A program made the position numbers and the translations under genes. From assembly GCA_027600665.1 (NCBI GenBank), contig JADGJL010000551.1, positions 1-15,595 of the forward strand: a DNA stretch of 15,595 nucleotides, in the 5' to 3' direction. The stretch comes from Irineochytrium annulatum. Its lineage: Eukaryota; Chytridiomycota; Chytridiomycetes; Chytridiales; Chytridiaceae. Below are positions 7,211-15,595 of this stretch, piece after piece; positions within the stretch are counted from its first letter, which is position 1, and every line of letters starts with the position of its first letter. Under the pieces are notes generated by a model. It was not told where the DNA came from, searched no databases, and was given only the letters and a program-made list of their open reading frames with translations.

Positions 7211-9322
7211 TCACGTTTATGTGTTCACACCATATCTATCTTGCCTCCTTGACTGCTCTTCATAATTTGGCCAATGTCAATAAGAGTTAGTGTTGCTGTC
7301 CCTTCCCTGTTAAGCTGCGGAACCGTTGCTCTGACGTAAGTTCGTAAGCGTTTGAACGTTGGTGAGTAAGAATAATAAAGCCCGTAGCGCCGTCGTAATG
7401 CGTTGTGAGAGGTCGTGTCAGCGCAGAGATATATTCAATGCAGTGTTGAAGGTGTTGAACCTCCCGCCCGCAGCGTCAACTTCTTGCAGAGCCTTGGGCT
7501 GCCACTGGGCACACCACGCGTATCGCTGAAGCGATGAAGGGCATGATACGAGAAATCTATAAGGATGGTTTCATCAGTGACCATACAGGAGGATAATGGG
7601 GTTTTGACTCCCCATCCGTCCGTCATTGATCAAAGGCCTTGAGGACGTGGGCGTGAAGGAGCTTCACATCCCTGATACGAGGAGCAACGCCGGGCTTCTC
7701 GTATCTCGTCGTTGTGACGTCGTCCCGATGAAACAGCGACAGCATAGCCATGACCAAATGTTTGGTGGCGACATTTTGTCGGAGTTGATCCCACAGTGCG
7801 CCTTGCAATCGGCGCTAACCAAGTATGTTTGGTTAATAACAGTAGAGGTATCAGACGCAGACGCTCAGCCGGGGTGATGGTACCTTTTCCGGAGGAAGGG
7901 CGCTTCCCTTGTCCGGATGGTTTGTACCTCCCTGGGAATGAAACATGACTCGGCCCCATACTTGCTCTTCGCCATCAGATGGGAATATGGGGTTGCTCTG
8001 CCGCTGGGAGCCCATTGGCCCTCCAGCCCGGATGGTCCCGCAGAGATCGGCAGTTTTCCAAGCCACTTTGGTCATACAGCACCCAGTCAATCCACCAGGA
8101 GTTATTCCTGCGGACGGTCGTGGAGTAAAGCACGGGAAGAAGAGGTTTCTGTCTATCACAGGTGACGGCCAAATTGTCCTCCCCACTAAAAGGTAGCAAA
8201 TCCCTTAAATATTAACAATCAAGCAGACCTCAGGAGGATCCCGTGGATTTCACCAACTGTATTGGCGGATTCTTTGCTCACGTCGGACAACGCTGGCTGA
8301 GTCTCCCTACTTCTGCTATACTTGAAGATTTTGGCTCTATTCCACCAATATCCCATTGGTGTTGCTCTTTCCCCTATAATGAGCGTGATTCCAATCAGAT
8401 GGGAGCATTTGGAACTTGGCGCCAAATCACCTCTTAGTGATTATGGCATATCAAACCTTTGTGTATATTCACATATATGATATTGCGTTTCGCCTGACAC
8501 CGCTCTTGCACTTGAACAAACAAGCAAAAATATAGTTTATCCCTAGTAGAGGGGATACCATGACACAGTGGGAGAAGGACGGGAGGGTCAGTTGGGGCGG
8601 AGGGGGCTTGCCAAAAGATTTGACGAATGCCTGCATTGGCATCGCCCTTGGTCAACGAATCTGAGCAGTGGGGCCCTGGCGATGCGGACAGATTTACTAT
8701 GCCCTGGCAGCCTGGTAAAGGTATGCATTCAGTTTTATTGCGATTGACAGCTAAAGTAATACGGGAAACCTGCGGGCCACATTGCCCTTGTCATTTTTTG
8801 GCCATATTGCGGACCTTCAAGTCAAAAGCCCTGGTGATCGATGTCGTTGGCGTCAGGTACTCTCTCCCCCGGTCTCCCTCAAGATAGTTCCGCCTTCCCC
8901 GTCGCTACATCTATCTCGCTCTTCATTGACTCCATATCGACGATGTTCCGCCCGTGAACCTGGGATGGAGCGCCAGTGTGCAGGCACCTATTTGTTCCTC
9001 TTCAAGTGCTGTGATCCCGTGCTTTCTTTTCAGGCCTGTTCCGCTATGGCTTTGGGCGTCTAATGAGAGATAAACTATGTTACGCGTTGGCGAACGCAGA
9101 CTGCGGCTGTGCTTCAAATGTTTTTGTCAATCATGTTATCAACCTGTCGCTCAAGCAGAATTTGTGTATCATATGCATGTATAAATCCTCTAATCTATCT
9201 TGTTGTGCCTTCAGAAACTCTACTTTGACTCTACGATTGTATGGCAATGCTGCCGAGTGCAATAAATAAATAATGGTTACGGGATCGATCACGGCTACAA
9301 CACCAAAGCCCTCAAAAGGGAA
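7211..9322. other. Gene-poor 2.1-kb stretch with scattered ORF fragments
   Basis: No protein family is recognised here. The most protein-like readings are minus 7808..7623 (LWDQLRQNVATKHLVMAMLS and RDVKLLHAHVLKAFD), plus 8010..8196 (AVFQATLVIQHPVNPPGVIP and GKKRFLSITGDGQIVLPTKR, ending at TAG), plus 8243..8437, and plus 8627-8870 with splice-like GTATGC and GTACTC sites. AATAAATAAATAA at 9261-9273 is a possible plus-strand poly(A) signal, so a plus-strand transcript across 7945-9260 is conceivable. Small inverted repeats occur at 7674-7705 (GATACGAG...CTCGTATC) and 7522-7535 (ATCGC-TGAA-GCGAT). Equally likely these are remnants of decayed elements. Confidence 0.3.
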
Positions 9323-11264
9323 TTAGGCACAAGGCGGAGCCGAGGCGTTGCCAGGCCCATGCATCGCAAACACGACCTGCATCATGTTCACGTACTCCCT
9401 CGCCCTCGACATCTCATCCGCAACACCGCAGATAGCCACAAACAGCCTCGAAAGCCTCGCCATCCGGCCCTCCGCGTGCGTATCGATCTCCGTTGTCGGC
9501 TGCGTGACCCTACCCGCAGCCGTGGGCTCATTAGGCACGAAGGGATTCACGGGGCAGCCGCCACCCCCGCTAGCGGGCACCACCCTGTCATCCGCCTCAT
9601 CGTCCCCCATCGAGAGCGACGAAGCAGACCCGGAGAAGGTCGCCATCGCGCCGCCGAGCCCATCCCCGCAGCACTCCTCCGACACCGCCAGGCGCTGATG
9701 GCTCGCCCTGCCGGGCCGTACAACCCCTGAGCTCCTCCTGTGCCCGACGCCGCCGCCCACGGACGAGGAGTTCCGCCTCCTCCTCCTCGTTCGGGCAACC
9801 GCCTGCTGCTCCGCCGCGCGCTTCTCCCGCTCCTCCTTCTCAATCCCCGCCACGACGGCCTCGACCTCTCCCGTCGCGCCGGCGCCCTCGCCGTCGGCGA
9901 TCATACGCTCGAGGCATTCCACCTCCCTAGCCGACATGGTCGCAAGCTCAAGCTGGACGGATCTGAGGAGGCGACACTTAGAGCGGAACCAACGGAAGGA
10001 GAGCTCGGGGTCCGTCATGTTGACTGTCTCGGGCATGTGGGTGAGGCCCGAGAGGATAGTCAAGCGCGGGATGGCAACGATAACGGTCGGATCGAAGGCC
10101 TGGAGCTGGTCCGCCGTGATCAGGTTGACACGGACGGCGCGGATGATGGTCTCGCTCATGAGGACCTAAAGCGGCAGCGGTCAATTTCGCTGCGGAGCAA
10201 ATGCAAAGGACGTCCCAATTTTACCTGGAACATATCCGTCTCATCGATCCTGTTCGGCCTCCCGCTGTAGGTGACCGAGAAATAGCAGAAGCAAATCTTT
10301 TGCTCGAACGCGGTCCAACACACGTCGAAATCCCGTACGACGTCAACCAGCCTCCCCTCCTGACTGCGGACCTCCTCCCCAACGCCGCTCCACCCATTCA
10401 ACGCCCCGCTTCTGCACACGTATCTCATGGCCTCCATTGCGGCACAGAGTTCCCTCGCCGGGTCCGCCAGCTCGTGAGTAAACTGCTCAATCCCCCGGAT
10501 GCGGAAGCCCTTCGACAATGCCTGGGCCGCAAAGAGGATGTTCTCGGAGAAGCCGCCCTCGAGCTCGCGCTGGTCCTCTGGGGGCAGGTGACGGCGGTAG
10601 TCCCTGGGAGCGCGGTGGGTGTCGTCGAGCTCGGAGTAGAGGATGTGGATAGTATCGAGGAGGAGCCGCTGGGCGCGGTGGACGCGATCGGACTTACGGC
10701 GGAAAGCGTCCGAGTTCGGGTTGCGGACCCGCTTCAGAGCCTTAATGGCGTGAGTGAGACTCTCATCTATGTCGTGGAGCGTGTGAGCCGAAAGAACGCT
10801 TTGTACAAAACCGAACGGCTGCACTCACCAGCGTGAAAGTACAGTGAAAGCGGCTGGGTCTCATTCAGCCTTGGCTGCGTCTCCCCCCTTAAAGGCTTCC
10901 ACTTCCTAAAGTGAAAGATGTTGGCGATCGAGTATGGTGATTGGGCAGTCCCGGCCGTTTGACTGTTGGCGTTGCCAACGGCGGCATTGGCGTTAGGCGG
11001 CTGTGGTGGAGGAGGCGGTGGTGCCTGCTGCGGAATCTGAGGGAGTTCATGGTTGACAAGTCCCGTCGATGAGGTCTGGGCGGTGCCGGAGGACGCGGTC
11101 GGCGGTGCTGGCGGCGGGGGGATTGAAGAAGCCCATGTGGTCGCGGATGCATCAGCGACGGCAGACGATCCGTGTGGCGTCGCCTCCGATCGGCATCCGC
11201 GGAGCTCGCGGAGTAAGGTGGACGACGAGTGGCGGATCCGACTGGGGGCTTCAGGCAGTGCCAT
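9323..11264 (-). CDS. LST2-like protein (lateral signalling target 2 family), no FYVE domain
   Basis: Three exons: 11264..10829, 10766..10225 and 10165..9323, with introns of 62 nt (GTGAGT...CATAG) and 59 nt (GTAAAA...TTTAG). The product is 606 aa. Family landmarks are HFRKWKPLRG (118-127; animals FRKWLY), YFHADESL across the first junction (animals FYYADEEL), HRAPRDYRRHLPPE (196-209), a helical block with FDVCWTAFEQ, then MSETIIRA, LITADQLQAFDP, IPRLTILSGL (358-367) and FRWFRSKCRLLRS. Animal LST2/ZFYVE28 is an endosomal regulator of receptor degradation that ends in a FYVE zinc finger. Here the C-terminal half is a charged Arg/Ser/Gly-rich linker plus one helix and ends in PPCA with no zinc-finger cysteines. 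Residues 1-115 are Ser/Pro-rich and extra to the animal protein. Start is uncertain because TCACGCAG just before ATG 11264 could be an acceptor. Confidence 0.85.
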
Positions 11265-11747
11265 CTGCGTGACCTTTTGGAAACCGAGGCGAAGAGGTGC
11301 GACAAAGTCCGATAGGAGGGGAGCGGGGACCCGGAGGCTCGAGCGAGGCCGTCCTGGGGTGTGGAGGGTCGACGACTAGCGAAGTGTTTGTTTTTCACTC
11401 TGTCAAAGGCGGAGAATACCGGCGGAGAATCGCGCTATATTGCCGCCAATTTTGAATGATTTAGGACCTTGACGTATCATGATGGTAGATCTGGGTGGGC
11501 TCGAAGTTGCCCGGCCTGGAATGGCGACGCATGTCGAGAGTTCTGGCGTGCATCGAGGTCCGACTGGAAGCTACCACAAGTAATCCTACCTGCAGCGAGG
11601 ACCGGCCAGCATATTTGGGATCACAACATACAAACAGTGATATTTCCGTTCGGTCCAAGACTTCGAATTCGAATTCGAGTTCATCCGACGATTGAAAGCG
11701 AAAGGTCAAAAAGGTGGTCTTTTTGTCACCATTTCATCATTCTAAAA
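11265..11747. promoter_or_regulatory. divergent promoter region, LST2-like / UPS2-like
   Basis: This 483-bp region lies between divergent start codons. It contains a direct repeat GGCGGAGAAT at 11408-11417 and 11421-11430 on the LST2 side. It also contains a perfect 16-bp palindrome TCGAATTCGAATTCGA at 11663-11678, 70 bp before the UPS2 start codon. Part of 11265-11398 remains open on the minus strand and might be a 5' exon or UTR of the LST2-like gene. Binding factors are unknown. Confidence 0.45.
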
Positions 11748-12679
11748 ATGGTGAGTTGGCCAGCTAGCTGTTATGACGACGGTGCCGGACCTTGACGGCC
11801 AACCCGGCGCCTGCGCTGGCGCCGCGGTGATGGGCCTATGCTGGCCGATCCCGTCATCGCACTTCCTTACCGCTTTGATCCTGTTGCTGAATTGCCTACT
11901 AACCGAATTCACCACTGTTCTCCACACTCCCCTGTCGTGAACAGAAGCTATTCGAGCACTCATTCCGCTTCAACCACTCCTGGGACACCACCACTGTTGC
12001 CAATTGGCGCAAGTACCCGAACGACCTCTCCACCCACGTCCTGTCCGTCGACATCCTTTCCCGCTCCGTCGACCCGCAGACCGGCATCCTCCGCACCGAG
12101 CGGCTGCTGTGTTGCAAGCAGAACGCGCCCGCCATCCTCAGGCGGGTCGGCTTGCCCATACCGGAGGTGGCTTATTTCCGCGAGATCTCGGAGTTGGATC
12201 CGCATGAGAGATCTTACACAGCCACGAGCGTCAACTTAAGTCTGAGGAACATCATGACGGTGGAGGAGACCGTCATTATCAGGGACTGCAAAGGCGCAAC
12301 GTCGGAGGACGGGACCGTCGGCGCGGACTCCCTCGCCGCCACAGCCACCACATCCGCCTCCGCCCCATCATCCCTCTCCTCGTGGTTTACACGCGCGCCG
12401 TCATTAACAACACAACCATCAACCCCGGCCTCCGAGTTCACCGAGTTCATCCAGCAGGCCAAGTTCCGCGCGTGTGGGTTCGCGACGCTTGCGAGGTTAA
12501 TCGAGGACGCAGCCGTCACTAGGTTCCAGGCGAACGCGCTCGTCGGGAGGAGGGCGCTGGAGATGGTGATTGAGAAGGTGGTGGAGGAGGCGAGGATCAT
12601 GGAGGGCAAGGTGAAAGGTGGGGTCAATGAGTTGGTTGATGGGTTGAACGGCTTGAGGAAGGAGGGCGCTAGGCTGTGA
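11748..12679 (+). CDS. UPS2: PRELI/UPS2-type mitochondrial phospholipid-transfer protein
   Basis: Two coding exons: 11748..11750, which is the ATG alone, and 11945..12679, with a 194-nt intron (GTGAGT...AACAG). The product is 245 aa. The start of the family is restored exactly by the join: M|KLFEHSFRFNHSWDTTT, then NWRKYPND, STHVLSVDILSRSVD, GILRTERLL, EVAYFREISELDP, SVNLSLRNIMTVEETV. This is closer to yeast Ups2/Ups3 and animal PRELID3 (MK start, FNYPWD.VT, NW.KYPNE.STHV) than to Ups1. These proteins carry phospholipids (phosphatidylserine for Ups2) across the mitochondrial intermembrane space with the partner Mdm35/TRIAP1. A Ser/Thr/Ala-rich insert (about residues 112-160) separates the two halves of the domain, after which QQAKFRACGFATLARLIED and the RFQANA...GRRALE helix match the family. 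The C-terminal VKGGVNELVDGLNGLRKEG is an amphipathic helix. Confidence 0.93.
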
Positions 12680-13460
12680 GAGGTTGTGATAGCTCCCATA
12701 ACGCTAGTCCTTTCATTTCTTCACCGCGCCTCCAATGCATCAGCCTCGTTTGTGTATCTCTTATTATTGTACGTTTGTGCGCTAGAGCCGCATTCCCTCT
12801 TGTATGAGTCTTCACCACATATCTCCTTTTTTATGGGTTTATCTTCGGGAGTGTATCTTTGTCTTTTAGTTTCATTTATGGTGCTGGGGTGAATTTGATG
12901 ATTGACGGGGCTTCCACTTGGATGAAGAATAAAGCATTTAGCACATGAGGACGAGTTCGCTGGGGATTTGGCAGCGGGAACCTAACGGTGATGGGACAGT
13001 ACTCGTTATTGGATAGTGGAGTGTGATTGACACCGTAATTGCTTCTTTTGTTGCAGTTAATCAAACACTGATGAAGTCGTTGGACGATGAAATTTGGTGG
13101 TCAGTCTCGAGTCAGTCAGCGAATAATCACCAAGTCTACAACACACAAACTTCTCTTGTTTGCAGGTAATGTCGAAGAAAGCAACAATATAAAAATTCTA
13201 AACTATTCCCGCTGTACCAAATCCCGACTCCCCATCTACATAAACAAAGCTCCGCTCAGGCCCTCCAGCGACGAAATCCCTGAGGGCCAATTCAGGAGAT
13301 CTTCGAACAGTTGCCGACATAAAAAATAATACGGGTCATAACACACAACCACCTCGCAGGACGAGCACGACAACGCTGACGTGGACACGGACGCAGAGGC
13401 GCTCGAGGCCTGTGTGCGAACGGATTGAGAGGTGCTCTCAAAATTCAGCTATTGGGCGAA
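12680..13460. other. 3' UTR of UPS2-like gene and upstream region of NAM8-like gene
   Basis: AATAAA at 12928-12933 is a reasonable poly(A) signal for the UPS2-like gene, about 250 nt after its stop. Beyond that I see no supported gene. AATATAAAAATTC near 13186 is TATA-like and 270-280 bp before the proposed NAM8-like start. Unrecognised 5' exons of that gene could lie in 13080-13460. Confidence 0.4.
12928..12933 (+). terminator. candidate poly(A) signal AATAAA
   Basis: A canonical hexamer downstream of the UPS2-like stop codon, in the right orientation. No cDNA support is possible here. Confidence 0.45.
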
Positions 13461-15445
13461 ATGGAGGTCAGTGATCCAGCTCTCGCCCGGGCAGCTAACG
13501 TCCCTCCAGCAGAAAACGACGCTATGGATGGGCGAGCTCGAGCCCTGGATGGACGAGAACTACATCCGCCAGCTGTGGTCAGTGTCGAACGACGCCCGGG
13601 AAGACTTGATGGGATGGACGGCGGGGTCTGGATGGCGTTTTGAGGCCATCATGTCCGGAAGCCATGTCGCCCCGACCACGGGGCCCGGCCTGGACTCGAT
13701 GGAACTTGGGCGTGCTCTTAGCAACGCGGATGCGCACTGGAGGGCTTATCTGGGACTGGAACGATGGGCGAGTTTTGTCGGGAGGCACATTGCGCAGAGC
13801 GGCGCATGCCACTGCATCCGCGGAAAGGGATGGATCCGAGTCCTTCTGGGTGTATCCAGCGACTTCTGCAAAACGTTTTGTGGATGCTGGACTGGCTGTA
13901 TTGAAGCCGCGCCGTGCGGCATTTTCGGGGCTCATTTCGGACTTGATCTGAACATTGTTCGTTGGCAGGTACTCGCTGGGCGAGACGGTGAACGTGAAGA
14001 TGATCCGGGATAAGATTACGGTGTAAGCTGCCTCCCAATACATGCTTCCATTTTTTCTCCTTCAGTTTTACCATTTCCTTTTTCTCTTAAGCTGAGGCTC
14101 TATTCTTTACAGGGCGAGTGCCGGCTACTGCTTTGTCGACTTCTCGAGCAACGCCGCCGCAGCACGACAACTAACAACGGCAAACGGCTCGATAATACCC
14201 GGCACAAATAAAGTCTTTAAGCTCAATTGGGCATCTGGCGGCGGAATGGTGGATCGAACGTCAGTGCCTCCTCCTTTTAGCATGTGTGCCATTCATATTA
14301 ACGTTTTTATAACAGCAGAGATTCGGCAGGGCCAGAGTATTCTATTTTTGTCGGTGACTTGAGCCCGGAAGTGAACGATCTTCTGTTGATGGTACGTGTT
14401 AAGTGATTTTGAAGGCATTAGGCTAATGCTGTCGTTTCGTTGCCAGAACACCTTTCAAGCACGGTATGGCTCTATCAAATCTGCGAAGGTCGTCACAGAT
14501 CCGCAGACGGGCATGTCTCGCGGCTATGGTTTCGTCCGATTCAGCGAGGAGATCGATCAGCAGCGAGCAATGAACGAGATGAACGGCCAGTACTGCGGCT
14601 CGCGGCCGATGCGCATCGCGTCTGCTACTCCGAAGAACAAGATGGGCGGCGGGGGTCTATCCGCCGGCGGCTCGGTGGGCGGCGGCATGGGTATGCAGGG
14701 CGGCATGGGTATGGGCATGGGTATGGGCATGCAGGCTCTTGGGATGCAAGGCATGGGGATGCCGCAGCAAGGGATGGGTTACTATGGGATGCCGATGCAG
14801 GGCATGCCGCCTCAGCAGATGCAACAGCAGCACCACCAACAACAGCAGCACCCCTATGGTGTTCAGCAGGGATACAACCCTTTCACCGACCCTAGTAACA
14901 CCACCGTTTTTATTGGCGGATTAAACCCGAGCGTTACGGACGAGGACTTGAAACAGTGAGTGGCGTCGTTTTGTCTTCCCGTGATTTGTTTCAGGTGCAT
15001 AGAGGCTTACAGTCAATTTATCAGACATTTTGCGCAGTTCGGTGAGATCCTTCATACGAAGATCCCGCCGGGTAGGGGATGCGGGTTCGTCACGTACGCA
15101 CATCGCCCATCCGCTGAAACCGCTATTCAACAAATGAACAACGCAATCATTGGTGCGTATATCTGTTATGTTCCAATACCTTTACGTCTCAACTAACAAT
15201 TACTCGTCACAGGTGGTGCCCGTGTGCGCCTGTCGTGGGGCAAAGCTCAACCTGCCATCGTTAAAGGTAGTTAACAATTTTGCGGTCGTACGGCTCCTTA
15301 TAACTTCTCACCCGCATCAGCTTCCCCGTATGGCGGAAACGCGAACGGTGGTGCGTACTCCGGGCCATCCGGGCTGCAAGGTGAATTGAACCTTTTTGCA
15401 ATATGTTGGTTAATTTGTAACAAAACAGAGCGGAGAATTGCCTAG
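13461..15445 (+). CDS. Three-RRM RNA-binding protein, NAM8/NGR1 family
   Basis: Ten exons fit: 13461..13466, 13513..13577, 13969..14022, 14113..14259, 14319..14391, 14447..14955, 15025..15152, 15213..15266, 15321..15380 and 15429..15445, joining in frame to 370 aa. RRM1 (about 4-90) has TTLWMGELEPWMDENYIRQL and AGYCFVDFS; RRM2 (about 97-180) has YSIFVGDLSPEVND and SRGYGFVRFSEE; RRM3 (about 266-345) has TTVFIGGLNPSVTDEDL, GCGFVTYA and VRLSWGKAQ. This order and the WMGELEPWMDE signature are typical of NAM8/NGR1/TIA-1-type fungal proteins, which act in U1 snRNP 5' splice-site choice or poly(U) mRNA binding. A Met/Gly then Gln/His-rich linker joins RRM2 and RRM3. The tiny first coding exon (ATG GAG before GTCAGT) is inferred because the RRM1 exon has no earlier in-frame ATG. 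The last exon is uncertain: an acceptor at 15445 would open a longer exon (15446..15499) before another GTGAGT. Confidence 0.88.
13578..13968 (+). other. 391-nt stop-free intron in RRM1 of the NAM8-like gene
   Basis: The donor GTCAGT at 13578 and acceptor TTGGCAG at 13968 rejoin the Trp codon of QLW|YSLGETVNV, so splicing here is required for RRM1. The intron is four or more times longer than the others of this gene (46-90 nt), is GC-rich, and continues the upstream reading frame without a stop through its whole length. It is also open for long stretches on the minus strand. Its length is not a multiple of three, so retention would shift frame and end the protein at a stop at 14011-14013. I recognise no domain in its translation. 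Confidence 0.8.
14640..14870 (+). repeat. Met/Gly then Gln/His low-complexity coding tract
   Basis: Within exon 6 of the NAM8-like gene. Reiterated GGC ATG GGT ATG-type codons (14685-14735) encode alternating Met-Gly, followed by GMPQQGMGYYGMP-type units and a CAG/CAC/CAA tract (about 14815-14855) encoding Gln and His. It is a flexible linker between RRM2 and RRM3. Microsatellite-like codon repeats here can change length readily. Confidence 0.85.
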
Positions 15446-15595
15446 AGCCGATAGGGAGCGGCAAAAATTTATGGAATACCCAGAAGCAGGCCTTTGATCG
15501 TGAGTGTTGGCCCGCCGACGTGTCTAGGCGTTTATGAGAGGGGTTGGACGAAGGGCTGTGTACATCGCCAAAAATTACGAAGGGTCCGGTTTTTT
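15446..15595 (+). other. possible alternative exon and 3' region of NAM8-like gene
   Basis: If the acceptor ending CCTAG at 15445 is used instead of AACAG at 15428, the frame stays open (EPIGSGKNLWNTQKQAFD) to a strong donor GTGAGT at 15500. The gene would then continue beyond the window. Otherwise this is 3' UTR. Confidence 0.35.

Noticed and set aside
9740..10270. 176-aa plus-strand ORF rich in Arg, Pro and Leu
   Set aside because: Antisense shadow of LST2-like exon 3, typical of GC-rich codons read backwards.
10201..10836. 211-aa plus-strand ORF
   Set aside because: It is the antisense of exon 2 of the LST2-like gene; the minus-strand reading carries the family motifs and proper splice sites.
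12214..12699. 161-aa minus-strand ORF
   Set aside because: Antisense of the UPS2-like exon, whose plus-strand product is a clear PRELI domain.
13579..14043. 154-aa minus-strand ORF over the long NAM8-like intron
   Set aside because: It overlaps known exon 3 in antisense and shows no domain. I kept only the observation that the intron is open in several frames.
1..15595. CRISPR array, bacterial operon, phage or integrated virus
   Set aside because: No regularly spaced repeats, ribosome binding sites or co-directional gene strings; all identified genes are eukaryotic with spliceosomal introns.

Overview
The window looks like nuclear DNA of a fungus. Protein genes are broken by short spliceosomal introns (about 46-195 nt, with one of 391 nt). 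Coding exons are GC-rich and the gaps are more AT-rich. The recognisable products are eukaryotic housekeeping proteins. I lean towards an early-diverging lineage such as a chytrid, because LST2-like and MED30-like genes are absent from budding yeast, but the phylum is not settled by sequence alone.

Left block (1-2655): a partial AFG1/LACE1-type mitochondrial AAA ATPase on the minus strand runs off the left edge. Only 67 bp separates it from the divergent gene for RNA polymerase subunit RPB8 on the plus strand. Converging on RPB8 is a two-exon minus-strand gene whose helical layout fits Mediator subunit MED30.

Middle block (about 2656-9322): this is a gene-poor island. It holds two diverged tandem copies (A 2930-4463, B 4677-5368) of a segment containing the 3' part of an uncharacterised intron-bearing gene. 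Copy A is decayed and is split by an insert of about 0.8 kb flanked by an 11-bp near-identical direct repeat. A GC-rich exon-like block lies between the copies. Further right are a cluster of small hairpins, a 616-bp fold-back (MITE-like) element with a candidate 7-bp target duplication, and about 2 kb of unassigned ORF fragments. This looks like an accumulation zone for repeats and gene debris. I found no complete transposase, reverse transcriptase or defence-type operon.

Right block (9323-15595): a minus-strand gene encodes an LST2 (lateral signalling target 2)-like protein that lacks a FYVE finger. A divergent plus-strand gene encodes a PRELI/UPS2-type mitochondrial lipid-transfer protein whose start codon is alone in its coding exon. 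A plus-strand NAM8/NGR1-type protein with three RRMs and at least ten exons reaches almost to the right edge. I reconstructed these genes exon by exon from reading phase, splice sites and family motifs.

The genes are not functionally linked as a pathway. Two act in mitochondria (AFG1-like, UPS2-like), two in transcription (RPB8, MED30-like), one in splicing/mRNA fate (NAM8-like) and one at endosomes (LST2-like). The least explained parts are the 2930-5368 repeat/exon mosaic, the fold-back element, and the stop-free 391-nt intron inside RRM1 of the NAM8-like gene.
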